The notes: a model not told the origin generated them from the sequence alone. 64,000 bases of DNA from Candidatus Tepidiaquacellales bacterium OLB4/UTCHB1 (GCA_002050165.1 MWSW01000005.1:1-64000); one strand, 5' to 3'; shown: positions 16,877 through 26,744, counted from the stretch's first letter. Numbers and translations are program-made.

Positions 16877-18181
16877 ATGATTAACATTGAATCTGTTTTA
16901 TTGGAGATCCTATTAATATTCATGCTCGTTTTTGTAAACGCACTATTTGTTGCAACCGAGTATGCCATTGTCAGAACCAGAACAACCGAACTTGAACTCC
17001 TGATTTCAAAAGGCAGCAGCAATGCAAAAATTACAAAGCAAATCTTAACTGAACTGCAAAGCTATATTTCCGCATGTCAACTTGGTATAACAATAGTAAA
17101 CCTTTTGTTGGGTTGGATTGGAGAAGATGTGTTCTTTGGATTACTATCTCCTTTGTTCGACTACTTCAGTTTATCTTCCACTTTTTCAAAAACTCTAAGT
17201 GTATTTATCGGGCTGGGATTCATTACATATTTCACCATTACTGTTGGTGAACTGGCACCAAAAGCAATTGCTATCAGACACTACATAAATATCAGCGTGT
17301 TTTTATCCAGACCGCTTAGAATGTTTTATAAAATTTTCAAACCTTTCATTTGGCTACTTAATACATCTGCAAATTTAATTCTTAAATTGATCGGAATAGA
17401 AAAGCTTACTGCTGAAGAAGCTTTTCATTCCGAAGAAGAGATCAGACAAATTATACTTGAAGGGAGGAAGACCGGAGTAATTGACCAGACTGAGCATGCG
17501 CTTATCGAAAAAATATTTGATTTCAACGATAAAACGGCAAAAGAAATCATGGTACCCCGTAACATGATGACTGCGATTGATATAGATGAAAACCGTGAGC
17601 GGATAATCCAAATCGTCATTGAAGACGGATATTCGAGGATCCCGGTTTATAAAGATTCCATTGACAATATTATTGGTATTATTTATTCGAAAGATTTGAT
17701 CGGTGCGGCTGAACACAAGGATTTAATTCTCCTTAATGAAATTATCAGACCTGTACATTTTATACCTGAGAATAAACACATCGGTGAGATATTAAAAGAT
17801 TTCCAAAAGAAAAGAATACACATCGGGATCGTTGTAAATGAACATGGCGGTGTCGAGGGTTTAATAACCTTGGAAGATATACTTGAGGAAATAGTTGGTG
17901 AAATTGAAGATGAATACGATATCGAAACTGAGAAAATAAAGCGTGATAAAAAAGGTATGTTTCTTGTAAATCCAGATATTTCAATCGAAGAATTCAATAA
18001 AAGATTTAATACCGACATTCCGGAAGATAACGACGAGTATCAAACATTGAGCGGATTTCTTCAGACGGTTACCGGGCATATACCTGAAATTTACGAACGA
18101 ATTGACTACAAGGGATTAGTTTTTACAATCATGAAGAAAACCGGGAACAGGCTGCTACAAATTAAAATTCAGCGAAGTTGA
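16877..18181 (+). CDS. CNNM/CorC (UPF0053, TlyC-like) membrane protein
   Basis: 434 aa. An N-terminal DUF21 membrane domain with four hydrophobic helices (residues about 5-170, including ELAPKAIAIRH) is followed by two CBS domains (about 205-330, MVPRNMMTAIDID and GIVVNEHGGVEGLITLEDILEEIVGEI) and a C-terminal CorC_HlyC domain (about 345-430). These proteins are linked to Mg2+/Co2+ transport and were first called hemolysins; toxin activity is not implied. The TGA stop overlaps the TTG start of the MlaE-type gene, so the two are translationally coupled. Confidence 0.92.
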   Translation: MINIESVLLEILLIFMLVFVNALFVATEYAIVRTRTTELELLISKGSSNAKITKQILTELQSYISACQLGITIVNLLLGWIGEDVFFGLLSPLFDYFSLSSTFSKTLSVFIGLGFITYFTITVGELAPKAIAIRHYINISVFLSRPLRMFYKIFKPFIWLLNTSANLILKLIGIEKLTAEEAFHSEEEIRQIILEGRKTGVIDQTEHALIEKIFDFNDKTAKEIMVPRNMMTAIDIDENRERIIQIVIEDGYSRIPVYKDSIDNIIGIIYSKDLIGAAEHKDLILLNEIIRPVHFIPENKHIGEILKDFQKKRIHIGIVVNEHGGVEGLITLEDILEEIVGEIEDEYDIETEKIKRDKKGMFLVNPDISIEEFNKRFNTDIPEDNDEYQTLSGFLQTVTGHIPEIYERIDYKGLVFTIMKKTGNRLLQIKIQRS

Positions 18182-18954
18182 TAAAAAAATTGTTACGCAT
18201 ATATGAAGCAAAGGTCCATTCATTTTTTGCGGACTTAGGACAAATCGGGATATTATTTTTCGGGATTTTTAAAAGTCTGCCGAGAGTATTTCGCGACCGA
18301 CAGCTTATTTTTCAACAGATGGTGCATGTAGGGGTTAACTCTTTTGTTTTAGTATCAATAATCGGGATATTCACCGGTGCTGTTTCGAGCTGGCAGGCAG
18401 CCTTTCAGATTAAAGGTTTACTGCCGGTAGAAATACTTGGTACTGCAACTCCGAAGGCGATAATCATTGAACTTGGTCCGGTATTAACCGCCCTTGTGCT
18501 CGCGGGGAGAATTGGTGCATCAATTGCTGCTGAATTGGGGACTATGAAGGTCACGGAGCAAATTGATGCTCTTGAAGCAATGGCAATAAATCCTGTCAGG
18601 TATCTCGCGATGCCCAGAATTATTGCAACTACCGCAATGTTACCTGTATTGGTGATTTACGCCAGCGCTATCGGAATATTTGGTTCATACCTGGTTGCAG
18701 TATATTTTCTTGAAGTTTCATCCGATAGTTTTATGTCTGGATTCAAATCAATTTACGAATTTGGTGATGTGATGATTGCTATCACTAAAGCTGTATTTTT
18801 TGGCGCGGCAATATCATCGATCGGTTGTTACGTTGGTTTTCAAACGAGAGGCGGTGCGCAAGGTGTGGGTCTATCAACAATTAAAGCCTTTGTTATTACC
18901 TCCGCGATGATTCTAATTCTTGACGCAATACTCTGGAACTTCTTAGTGGGTTAA
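18178..18954 (+). CDS. mlaE: MlaE family ABC transporter permease
   Basis: 258-aa permease with about five to six membrane helices. TGAVSSWQAAFQIKG, ELGPVLTALVLAGRIGASIAAELGTMKVTEQIDALEAM and YLAMPRIIA are the family core. MlaE is the membrane part of the ABC system moving phospholipids between inner and outer membrane, together with MlaF (ATPase), MlaD (MCE protein) and others. No ATPase or MCE gene is present in the window. The TTG start at 18178 overlaps the preceding TGA (TTGA). pyrB begins 3 nt after the stop. Confidence 0.92.
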   Translation: MIKKLLRIYEAKVHSFFADLGQIGILFFGIFKSLPRVFRDRQLIFQQMVHVGVNSFVLVSIIGIFTGAVSSWQAAFQIKGLLPVEILGTATPKAIIIELGPVLTALVLAGRIGASIAAELGTMKVTEQIDALEAMAINPVRYLAMPRIIATTAMLPVLVIYASAIGIFGSYLVAVYFLEVSSDSFMSGFKSIYEFGDVMIAITKAVFFGAAISSIGCYVGFQTRGGAQGVGLSTIKAFVITSAMILILDAILWNFLVG

Positions 18955-18957
18955 TTT

Positions 18958-19866
18958 ATGAAATACCTGAAACATCTTACCGGTATCTATAATTTGTCAG
19001 TCGGGCAAATTACGGATATATTAGATGAAACTTCTGTGCAGAAAAAACTTTTGCTAAGCAATGAATCCATTGAAAATTTAAAAGGGAAATCGGTTTTAAA
19101 TCTATTCTTTGAAAATTCAACAAGAACCAGATTATCATTTGAAAGAGCAGAAAACTTATCCGGGTTAAACATAACAAATTTCAACCCTGAAAATTCATCA
19201 CTGGCAAAAGGAGAATCCATAATTGATACAATTAGAAATATAGATGCACTGAAATTCGATTTTATAATATCAAGACATCCAACTCCGGGTTTCACAAACT
19301 TACTTCTCAATTTCACAAAATCGCAAATCATCAATGCGGGAGATGGAACAAATGAGCATCCGACGCAAGCATTATTGGATATGTTTACCTTGAGGGAACA
19401 TTTCGGTAATTTGAAAAACAAGAAGGTTTGTATTGTAGGAGACATTTCACATAGCAGAGTTGCACTATCTGATATTTTTGCATTATCAAAACTGAAGGCA
19501 AATATTTCTGTATGTGCCCCGAATGTGTTCATACCCCGAAATATCAGCTCGCTCGGTGTTTCAGTTTGTAATGATATTAATTTTGCAATTAAAAATAACG
19601 ATGCTTTAATTTTACTTAGGGTACAGTTGGAACGGGAAGCAGGGAACTCAATTTCATCTCTGAACGAATACAGGAAATTTTTTGGGATAAACTCTGAGAG
19701 ATTGAAACTGAATGAGAATATTGCGATTCTTCATCCAGGACCATTCAATAAGAATGTTGAACTTGACGAGGATATACTGGATTTGGATAATCTCTTTATC
19801 TTTGAACAAGTAACAAACGGACTGGCTGTAAAACTCGCACTTTTTAAATTAATGTTAGGCAGTTAA
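18958..19866 (+). CDS. pyrB: aspartate carbamoyltransferase catalytic subunit
   Basis: 302-aa ATCase that joins carbamoyl phosphate and aspartate in pyrimidine synthesis. The carbamoyl-phosphate motif STRTRLSFE, the HPTQALLDMFTLREHFG block and the C-terminal HPGPFNKNVELDEDI (usually HPGPxNRGxE) are present. Several solvent-exposed positions are divergent, but active-site residues are kept. No pyrI is seen. pyrC follows after a single nucleotide, giving a compact pyrBC pair. No PyrR attenuator is recognisable; the gene sits 3 nt after mlaE and likely shares its transcript. Confidence 0.95.
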   Translation: MKYLKHLTGIYNLSVGQITDILDETSVQKKLLLSNESIENLKGKSVLNLFFENSTRTRLSFERAENLSGLNITNFNPENSSLAKGESIIDTIRNIDALKFDFIISRHPTPGFTNLLLNFTKSQIINAGDGTNEHPTQALLDMFTLREHFGNLKNKKVCIVGDISHSRVALSDIFALSKLKANISVCAPNVFIPRNISSLGVSVCNDINFAIKNNDALILLRVQLEREAGNSISSLNEYRKFFGINSERLKLNENIAILHPGPFNKNVELDEDILDLDNLFIFEQVTNGLAVKLALFKLMLGS

Positions 19867-19867
19867 A

Positions 19868-21151
19868 TTGAACATACTTTTAAAAAATATTCATATAGTA
19901 TCACCCGAACAAAAACTCGATAAGTATTCGGATATTTTGATAATAGATGGTATTATTGAAAAGATCGGATTTAATATTGCTACTACAATTAAGCCTATAC
20001 AGATAATAAACGCAAAGGATTATACATGTACCCCAGGATTTTACGATATGCATGTACATTTTCGTGAGCCGGGTCCTACTCACAAAGAGACGATATTAAC
20101 CGGCGCAGCGGCTGCAATGAATGGTGGATTTACAGGTGTTCTATGTATGCCAAACACTGAGCCACCTTTGGACTCACCGTACATTATTGAAACATTTATT
20201 AGGCGGTATTCTAATCTTCTTGCAGATATCGATTTTACCGGATGCGTTACAAAAAACCGCGCTGGAAAGGAATTATCCGCATTCATGTCACTCTCCGATG
20301 CAGGTGTAAAAGGTTTTACTGATGATGGTAGTCCGGTCGAAGACCCTTTGTTAATGCGCTATGCACTTGAATATTGTGTGCAACTTGATAAAGTTTTTAT
20401 CCAACATGCAGAAACCACAGCGCTATCGAATAAAGGTGCTATGAATGAAGGTAAAGTATCAACTTCAATGGGTCTCAGGGCAATTCCGACAATCAGCGAA
20501 TCCGTAATGGTTGCCAGAGATATATTAATCACTAAGTTTATTAAAGGAGCGAGATATCATTTGCAACATATATCGTGCGCCGACAGCGTGGAGCTTATTA
20601 GAAACGCAAAGAAAAACGGTTTAAATGTAACAACTGAAGTATGTCCACATCATTTTATATTAACTGAAGAAGCCTGTTTCGGATTTAATACCAATGCAAA
20701 AATGAATCCTCCACTGAGATCGGAACATGACAGGCAAGCATTGATAGAAGGTCTGAGAGATGGCACAATAAATGTTTTGTGTACTGATCACGCACCTCAC
20801 ACGGACTATGAAAAAAGTATGGGTTTTTATGAGGCGCCTTTTGGAATTATCGGACTTGAAACATGTGTCGGACTATCATATAAATATCTCGTAGAAACAA
20901 ACGTAATTTCTTTTAAAAGATTTGTAGAGTATTTGGCTGTCAATCCAAGAAAAATACTTAAAATTGAAACTCCGAAAATAAAGGAAGGTGAGGCAGCTAA
21001 TCTTACTATTCTAAATGTAAATAAGGAATGGAAAATTAATAAAGGGAAGTTTAAATCAAAATCGAGGAATACTCCGTTCAATGGATTTAAAGTGAAATGT
21101 AAACCCGTTGCTGTCATTAATAAAAATCAGATTTATTTCTCAGACTTATAA
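19868..21151 (+). CDS. pyrC: dihydroorotase (class I)
   Basis: 427-aa zinc amidohydrolase that cyclises carbamoyl aspartate. DMHVHFREPGPTHKET holds the two metal His residues, ADIDFTGCVTKN and LSDAGVKGFTDDGSPV follow, HAETT and HLQHIS give further ligands, and LCTDHAPHT holds the catalytic Asp. The start is TTG at 19868, 1 nt after the pyrB stop; no better ATG precedes the conserved N-terminus. The TAA at 21149-21151 overlaps the ATG of the next gene by 1 nt. Confidence 0.95.
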   Translation: MNILLKNIHIVSPEQKLDKYSDILIIDGIIEKIGFNIATTIKPIQIINAKDYTCTPGFYDMHVHFREPGPTHKETILTGAAAAMNGGFTGVLCMPNTEPPLDSPYIIETFIRRYSNLLADIDFTGCVTKNRAGKELSAFMSLSDAGVKGFTDDGSPVEDPLLMRYALEYCVQLDKVFIQHAETTALSNKGAMNEGKVSTSMGLRAIPTISESVMVARDILITKFIKGARYHLQHISCADSVELIRNAKKNGLNVTTEVCPHHFILTEEACFGFNTNAKMNPPLRSEHDRQALIEGLRDGTINVLCTDHAPHTDYEKSMGFYEAPFGIIGLETCVGLSYKYLVETNVISFKRFVEYLAVNPRKILKIETPKIKEGEAANLTILNVNKEWKINKGKFKSKSRNTPFNGFKVKCKPVAVINKNQIYFSDL

Positions 21152-21816
21152 TGAATGAAATTCCATTTGCAGATAGCAACGAAAACTTTAGGGTCGGTAA
21201 CATTTACTGTATAGGGAAGAATTACCCCGATCATATTAAAGAATTTACTGATGCTGCACAACCGAATGAACCAGTAGTTTTTATAATACCAAAATCAGCA
21301 TTGTGCAAATCAGGATGCAGAGTTTCAATCCCTGTTGTTAACAAAAAGAAGATTTCTGATAACATTCAAAATGAAGTTGAAATAGTACTTGCTGTTTTCA
21401 GGAATTTCAATAATAGCGATTTTAACCTGAACTCGGTTGTACAAGGAATTGCTCTTGGTTTTGATATTACCTTGAGAGACGTTCAGACAAATGCAAAATT
21501 GAATGGAATGCCATGGAGTGTTTCAAAAGGTTTCAAAAATTCTGCTCCCATATCAGAAATTTATCACTTAAAAAATATTAATAATGAAATTAATTTTTCA
21601 CTTTCAATTAATGGGGAGACGAAACAAACCGGTAATACACTAAATATGATCTTTTCTTTTGAAGAAATTTTAAAATACCTAAATTCGATATTCGCACTGG
21701 AAGCCGGAGATTTAATCTTCACCGGCACTCCATCTGGAGTAACCTCACTTAACAGCGGCGATATACTCGAAGGATTTTTAAATAACAAGAAAGTTTTAGA
21801 AGCAATTATTGAATAA
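21151..21816 (+). CDS. fumarylacetoacetate hydrolase (FAH) family protein
   Basis: 221-aa member of the FAH superfamily, close to the FAHD1/YcgM acylpyruvase type. YCIGKNYPDHIKEF is the N-terminal catalytic His/Asn loop region, NEVEIVLAVFR gives metal-binding Glu residues, GFDITLRDVQ adds an Asp, and LEAGDLIFTGTPSGV is the closing signature. Likely cleaves a C-C bond in acylpyruvates or decarboxylates oxaloacetate. It shares single-nucleotide overlaps with pyrC before it and the ParA-like gene after it, but a link with pyrimidine synthesis is not known. Confidence 0.88.
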   Translation: MNEIPFADSNENFRVGNIYCIGKNYPDHIKEFTDAAQPNEPVVFIIPKSALCKSGCRVSIPVVNKKKISDNIQNEVEIVLAVFRNFNNSDFNLNSVVQGIALGFDITLRDVQTNAKLNGMPWSVSKGFKNSAPISEIYHLKNINNEINFSLSINGETKQTGNTLNMIFSFEEILKYLNSIFALEAGDLIFTGTPSGVTSLNSGDILEGFLNNKKVLEAIIE

Positions 21817-22619
21817 TGGGCAAAGTAATTTCAGTCTTCGTCCCAAAAGGTGGAGTGGGTAAGACAACTACTTCTGTTAATCTTGCAGCTTCACTTGCAG
21901 TAGCAGAAAAGAAAACATTATTAATTGATGTTGATCCTTTCGGGTCATCAGCAATAGCGCTTGGCTTTACTCAGGATAAAATAAAAGCCGGAATTTCTGA
22001 GGTGTTTAATTATACCAGATCCCTTTCATTTGCAATTCATAAGACTGAACTCGATTACCTTGATTTCGTTCCTTCCAATATAAATTCCATCCAACACGAT
22101 GAGAAATTTACAAAGACAAGTGATAACAGAGTCATCTTGAAAAACGCTTTAAAAGATTTAAGGGAACAGTATGATTTCATAGTTATCGATTGCCCTCCGC
22201 TATTCCGTGGAATTACGGCCAATGCTCTTACTGCTTCAGATTCCGTTCTGATACCTATTAAATGTGGGCATTTATCATTAGAGGCAGTTGATAAACTTTT
22301 CAACTATTTAAACTGGATAAAGGAAAATTCTAATCCGAAACTTGAAGTGGAAGGAATTATCTTTACAATGTATGAAAAAGGTTCAAAAGTAACAGAGATT
22401 TCTGAAAGAGAAATGAATTTAAGGTATAAAGATTACCTTTTCGATATTGTAATCCCAAGTTCAAATTTACTCAACGAAGCAACCTTTTACGGTAAACCTC
22501 TGTGTCTTTATAAAATTGATTCCGAAGGCGCAATTGCATACCTTGAATTGGCGTATAAAATTCTAAAAAATAATTCATCGAAAATGATAACATCTGAAAA
22601 TATATCCACAAATGAATGA
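21816..22619 (+). CDS. ParA/Soj-like partition ATPase (orphan)
   Basis: 267-aa deviant Walker A ATPase. PKGGVGKTTTSVNLAAS is near the N-terminus, DVDPFGSSAIALG (Walker A') follows, and FIVIDCPPLF (Walker B-like) and SVLIPIKCGHLSLEAV are as in Soj/ParA. These proteins bind DNA non-specifically and position chromosomes, plasmids or other cargo. The residue usually Gln in DxDPQG is Phe here. No ParB, parS site or cargo protein is adjacent; it overlaps valS by 8 nt. Could be a genuine chromosomal Soj with parB elsewhere, or a cargo-positioning orphan. Confidence 0.88.
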   Translation: MGKVISVFVPKGGVGKTTTSVNLAASLAVAEKKTLLIDVDPFGSSAIALGFTQDKIKAGISEVFNYTRSLSFAIHKTELDYLDFVPSNINSIQHDEKFTKTSDNRVILKNALKDLREQYDFIVIDCPPLFRGITANALTASDSVLIPIKCGHLSLEAVDKLFNYLNWIKENSNPKLEVEGIIFTMYEKGSKVTEISEREMNLRYKDYLFDIVIPSSNLLNEATFYGKPLCLYKIDSEGAIAYLELAYKILKNNSSKMITSENISTNE

Positions 22620-25230
22620 ATTTGATAAAACCTACGATTTTAAAAAAACAGAACAAAAATGGCGAAATTTCTGGGAAGATAAAAAGCTATATAACTCAAA
22701 ACCTAATCCCGGAAAAGAAAAATATTCAGTTGTAATCCCACCACCCAACGTGACCGGAGTGTTACACATCGGACACATTCTTAATACAACAATACAGGAT
22801 ATTTACTGTAGATATAAACGTTTGAAAGGGTTTGAAGTGTGTTGGGTTCCGGGCACAGATCATGCTGGTATAGCGACGCAACAAAAAGTCGTCGAGCAAA
22901 TAACCAAATCAGGAAAATCAAAGAGTGATTACACCCGCGAAGAGTTTTTAATGGAATCTTGGAAGTGGAAAGAAAAGCACGGTGGACACATTTTGAAACA
23001 GTTGAGAAGGCTTGGTGCATCAGTCGATTGGTCAAAAGAAAAATTTACGTTGGATGAAGATCTCTCGAGAGCTGTTATTAATACTTTCGTTGATCTGTAC
23101 AATAAAGGATATATTTACAAAGGTAAAAGAATTATAAACTGGGACCCTGTCGCACTCACAGCTTTAAGTGATGACGAAATTGTTTATAAGGAAAAAGCAG
23201 ATAAACTTTATTACATAAAATATTTCCTTGAAGATTCTGATAAATATATTTTGATAGCAACTGTAAGACCTGAAACCATGCTTGGTGACACTGCGGTTGC
23301 CGTAAATCCTAATGACGAAAGGTATAAAGAATTTGTCGGGAAGTACGTTATATTACCCATCGCAAAACGGAGAATTAAAATAATTGCTGATAACTATGTA
23401 GATCCGGATTTTGGATCAGGAGCTTTAAAAATCACCCCCGCGCACGATCCAAATGATTTTGAAATCGGAAAAAGACACCATCTGGAAGTAATTAATGTAC
23501 TTACTCAAGATTCAAGAATGAACGAAAATGGTTTACAATTTGAAGGATTAAACATTTTTGAGGCAAGAAAGAAAATCGTTGAACTACTTAATTCCGAAGG
23601 TTTGATTGATAAAACGGAAGAATATGTTCACAACGTATCATATGGGCAAAAGACTGATGCTGTAATTGAGCCGTATCTATCTGACCAATGGTTCGTTGAT
23701 ATGAAAAAATTATCTGAACCTGCAATCAAGGTGGTGAAGGATAAATCAGTAAAGTTTTATCCGGAAAAATGGACAAAGACATATTTCCACTGGCTGGACA
23801 ACTTAAAAGATTGGTGCATATCCCGACAGCTCTGGTGGGGACATAGGATTCCAATCTGGTATCATAAACAATCAGCTAAAATCTATTGCAATACAAATCC
23901 ACCTGCTGATCCTGAAAATTGGATTCAGGATCCTGATGTATTGGACACGTGGTTTTCTTCGTGGCTTTGGCCAATGTCAGTATTCGGATGGACGAACGAA
24001 AAGGAAAGCAATTCAAATGAATCTTTGGATTATTATTATCCGACCGACCTTTTAGTAACTGCACCTGATATTATTTTTCTCTGGGTAGCAAGAATGATAA
24101 TGGCGGCAATGGAATATAAAAAAGAAATTCCGTTTAAAGACGTTTACTTTAATTCAATTGTACGCGATGGACAGGGAAGGAAAATGTCAAAGAGTCTGGG
24201 AAATTCTCCTGAACCAATTGACCTTATGGAAAAGTATGGAACCGATGCTTTAAGGTTTTCTTTAATCTATCTTGCACCGTTAGGAAATGATGTTTTATTC
24301 GATGAATCAAATACCGAACTTGGCAGAAACTTCATTACTAAACTTTGGAATGCCGGACGGTTTTTAATAATGAATACAGATTCAAATTCTATGCAACAAA
24401 TTGATGCGAATGATGTTGTATCCGTTTGGATTGAATCCCGTTTCAACAGTGTAATTAAAAAGTGTGAACAATATCTCACGGATTATAGGTTAAATGATTA
24501 TGCAAAAACACTCTATAATTTCGTCTGGTCTGAGTTTTGTGATTGGTACATCGAACTTCTGAAAGTTGAAACGGTTGAAAGCACGAAACAGGAACGATTT
24601 AATTTTGCACTTAGAATTTATCAAAATATTTTAATTCTCCTTCACCCAGTGATCCCATTTGTTACTGAAGAGATATGGCATTTAGTAACAGATGATTCGT
24701 ATAAGGAAAAGTCAATCAGTTTCGAAAGATTTCCGGAGTACATTGGGGACCTATCCAATGAAAATATCGAGAGAGATTTTCAAACACTTCAGGAATTAAT
24801 TACAGGTATTCGTAATCTCAGAGCCGAACACGATATACCCTTTTCAAAGAAATGTAACTTACTTTTAAGATCTGATAAAACGAAGTTCATTGAAAATTTC
24901 AGAAGGTTTATAATACAATTAAGCAATCTTGAGTCCCTCGAAACCATTCAAAACAAATCAACTGTCCCTTCAAATACAGTCTCATCGGTTAAAGCAGGGT
25001 TTGAAATATTTTTAAAACTCGAAGGATTAATTGATCCTCAGAAACAACGTGAAAAGTTTGAGAGAGAAATTGAAAAACTTCAAAGTTACCTGAAATCAAT
25101 TAATGGAAAACTCGAGAACGAAAAATTTCTTGAAAAGGCTGCCCATCATATAATTGAAGCAGAGAGAAAAAAACAACAGGAAACTTTAGAAAAGATTCAG
25201 AAATTGAAAGGGCAACTAAATTATCTGTGA
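22612..25230 (+). CDS. valS: valyl-tRNA synthetase
   Basis: 872-aa class I synthetase. NVTGVLHIGHILN is the HIGH motif (near residue 50), the CP1 editing domain follows (ATVRPETMLGDTAVAVNP), GRKMSKSLGNSPEP is the KMSKS loop, and a C-terminal coiled coil (about 800-865) ends the protein, as in the bacterial type. It charges tRNA-Val and clears mischarged Thr. The ATG at 22612 overlaps the ParA-like stop by 8 nt. The 3' end overlaps the convergent arginase gene by 10 nt. Confidence 0.97.
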   Translation: MNEFDKTYDFKKTEQKWRNFWEDKKLYNSKPNPGKEKYSVVIPPPNVTGVLHIGHILNTTIQDIYCRYKRLKGFEVCWVPGTDHAGIATQQKVVEQITKSGKSKSDYTREEFLMESWKWKEKHGGHILKQLRRLGASVDWSKEKFTLDEDLSRAVINTFVDLYNKGYIYKGKRIINWDPVALTALSDDEIVYKEKADKLYYIKYFLEDSDKYILIATVRPETMLGDTAVAVNPNDERYKEFVGKYVILPIAKRRIKIIADNYVDPDFGSGALKITPAHDPNDFEIGKRHHLEVINVLTQDSRMNENGLQFEGLNIFEARKKIVELLNSEGLIDKTEEYVHNVSYGQKTDAVIEPYLSDQWFVDMKKLSEPAIKVVKDKSVKFYPEKWTKTYFHWLDNLKDWCISRQLWWGHRIPIWYHKQSAKIYCNTNPPADPENWIQDPDVLDTWFSSWLWPMSVFGWTNEKESNSNESLDYYYPTDLLVTAPDIIFLWVARMIMAAMEYKKEIPFKDVYFNSIVRDGQGRKMSKSLGNSPEPIDLMEKYGTDALRFSLIYLAPLGNDVLFDESNTELGRNFITKLWNAGRFLIMNTDSNSMQQIDANDVVSVWIESRFNSVIKKCEQYLTDYRLNDYAKTLYNFVWSEFCDWYIELLKVETVESTKQERFNFALRIYQNILILLHPVIPFVTEEIWHLVTDDSYKEKSISFERFPEYIGDLSNENIERDFQTLQELITGIRNLRAEHDIPFSKKCNLLLRSDKTKFIENFRRFIIQLSNLESLETIQNKSTVPSNTVSSVKAGFEIFLKLEGLIDPQKQREKFEREIEKLQSYLKSINGKLENEKFLEKAAHHIIEAERKKQQETLEKIQKLKGQLNYL

Positions 25231-26168
25231 AGAGTATTTTTACCCAGAGCCGATAATATAAGTTCAGTTGTTAGTTCTGCAGTTTCATTTTTTATATCGA
25301 GTATGGGATTTACTTCAACCATTTCGAGTGAGCTCATGCAACCACATTCAGCTATCATTTCCATTATTAAATGAGCCTCCCGGAAAGTTAATCCACCGTG
25401 TACCGGTGTACCAACTCCGGGCGCATACTCAGGATCTATTCCATCAAGATCGAAACTTATATGTATAAAATCAACCCGCTTTTTAAAATCACCCAATACT
25501 TTTGAAATGACTCTATGTATCCCAATCTTATCTATATCAGTCATGGTATAGATTATCGGATTCAATTTTTTAATTGTTTCTGCTTCAAGTTTATCAACAT
25601 CACGAATCCCTATCATTGCAATATTTTCAATATCAACCTTAGGTGAAAAACCGTTAATTTTTATTAAAGACTTGTAACCTAATCCCATCGCGATAGCAAG
25701 GGGCATACCATGAATATTTCCTGATGGGGTAGTTTCTTCAGTATTCATATCTGCATGAGCATCAATCCACACTACCCCAAGTGTCTTATTGTTTTTCTTG
25801 CAATAAGAAGAAATCCCGGCAATTGATCCAATAGCGGTAGCATGATCACCACCTAACACAAGAGGGAAATATTTTCTATCGAGAATGGATGTAACTTTTT
25901 CGGAAAGTAATTTAGAGGCTCTTTCAATTTCCGGAAGGTATTTCAGCTTTATATTTTTAATCTTTTGTGTTTCAAGAATGTTCACGGCTATATCACCGAA
26001 ATCATCCACAACATAACCTAATGCCTCAAGTTTCTTCTTTAAGTTGGCGTACCTGATAGCAGACGGTCCCATATCAACGCCACGTCTGTCAGCTCCAAGA
26101 TCCATCGGGAAGCCAATTATCCCAACCTTTTTATTAATTTTCTTATCCAACAAAATTATTTTTTTCAA
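25221..26168 (-). CDS. rocF: arginase
   Basis: 315-aa ureohydrolase. Mn2+ ligands lie in LVLGGDHATAIGS, WIDAHADMNTEETTPSGNIHGMPLA and SFDLDGIDPEYAPGVGTPVHGG; the last block and the NIHGMPLA loop point to arginase (arginine to ornithine and urea) rather than agmatinase. The N-terminal GFPMDLGADRRGVDMGPSAIRYA is also arginase-like. Start is TTG at 26168. No urease genes are in the window. Convergent overlap of 10 nt with valS. Confidence 0.93.
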   Translation of the reverse strand: MKKIILLDKKINKKVGIIGFPMDLGADRRGVDMGPSAIRYANLKKKLEALGYVVDDFGDIAVNILETQKIKNIKLKYLPEIERASKLLSEKVTSILDRKYFPLVLGGDHATAIGSIAGISSYCKKNNKTLGVVWIDAHADMNTEETTPSGNIHGMPLAIAMGLGYKSLIKINGFSPKVDIENIAMIGIRDVDKLEAETIKKLNPIIYTMTDIDKIGIHRVISKVLGDFKKRVDFIHISFDLDGIDPEYAPGVGTPVHGGLTFREAHLIMEMIAECGCMSSLEMVEVNPILDIKNETAELTTELILSALGKNTLHR

Positions 26169-26251
26169 TATAATTTGTTTTAAATTTTTTATGAATGAAG
26201 TAATATTTCCATTTTAATTGAATAAGGAATTTAACGAAAGTATCTTTGAAG

Positions 26252-26692
26252 ATGGATATATCAAAATTTAAACACTCGATCAAACGTAGGGTGAGAACTT
26301 ATGAAGTGGATTATCAAGGTATCGTCCACAATTCAAACTATCTTAGATATTTTGAAGATGGCCGGATTGAATACAGGCGCAATTTAAACTCAACATTAAC
26401 CTCGAGCGGTTTTTTTACAGACGGTACAAAAATTGTTGTGGTTCACAATTCAATAGACTATTTTTCACCTTCATATCTGGACGAAGAGCTTGAGATTTTT
26501 ACACGAATTTCCTGGATTAAAAACTCAAGCTTTTGTTTTGAAAACATAATTATTGTCCGCGATAAACTTATTTGCAACGGAAAGGGGATATTGGTAAACA
26601 TAAATTATGATGACATTCCTGAAAATTTACCCGAACTTGCTATAAAGCAAATAAAGGAATTTGAAGGGGATAATTTGGAAATCCGCCAATAA
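26252..26692 (+). CDS. acyl-CoA thioesterase (4HBT/YbgC-like)
   Basis: Hot-dog fold protein of 146 aa. VRTYEVDYQGIVHNSNYLRYFEDGRIEY is recognisable as the 4-hydroxybenzoyl-CoA thioesterase motif, with the catalytic Asp in YEVD. The rest has the hot-dog strand order (NSIDYFSPSYLDEELEIFTRI). It hydrolyses acyl-CoA, substrate unknown. An in-frame TTG lies 6 nt upstream, but I choose the ATG at 26252. The gene is single and is closed by the hairpin at 26698-26721. Confidence 0.85.
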   Translation: MDISKFKHSIKRRVRTYEVDYQGIVHNSNYLRYFEDGRIEYRRNLNSTLTSSGFFTDGTKIVVVHNSIDYFSPSYLDEELEIFTRISWIKNSSFCFENIIIVRDKLICNGKGILVNINYDDIPENLPELAIKQIKEFEGDNLEIRQ

Positions 26693-26697
26693 AGTAA

Positions 26698-26721
26698 GAA
26701 GCCGGAAAAACATCCGGCTTC
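26698..26721. terminator. hairpin between convergent genes
   Basis: GAAGCCGG pairs perfectly with CCGGCTTC (8 bp, 8-nt loop) between the ends of the thioesterase and the T9SS-sorted gene. T runs on either side are weak, so it may act in both directions with reduced efficiency. Confidence 0.7.
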
Positions 26722-26744
26722 AGGTAAACGTGATTGATTGTAGA

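Noticed and set aside
16877-18181. Hemolysin toxin
   Set aside because: DUF21-CBS-CorC_HlyC proteins are ion-transport related; the old name does not show toxicity.
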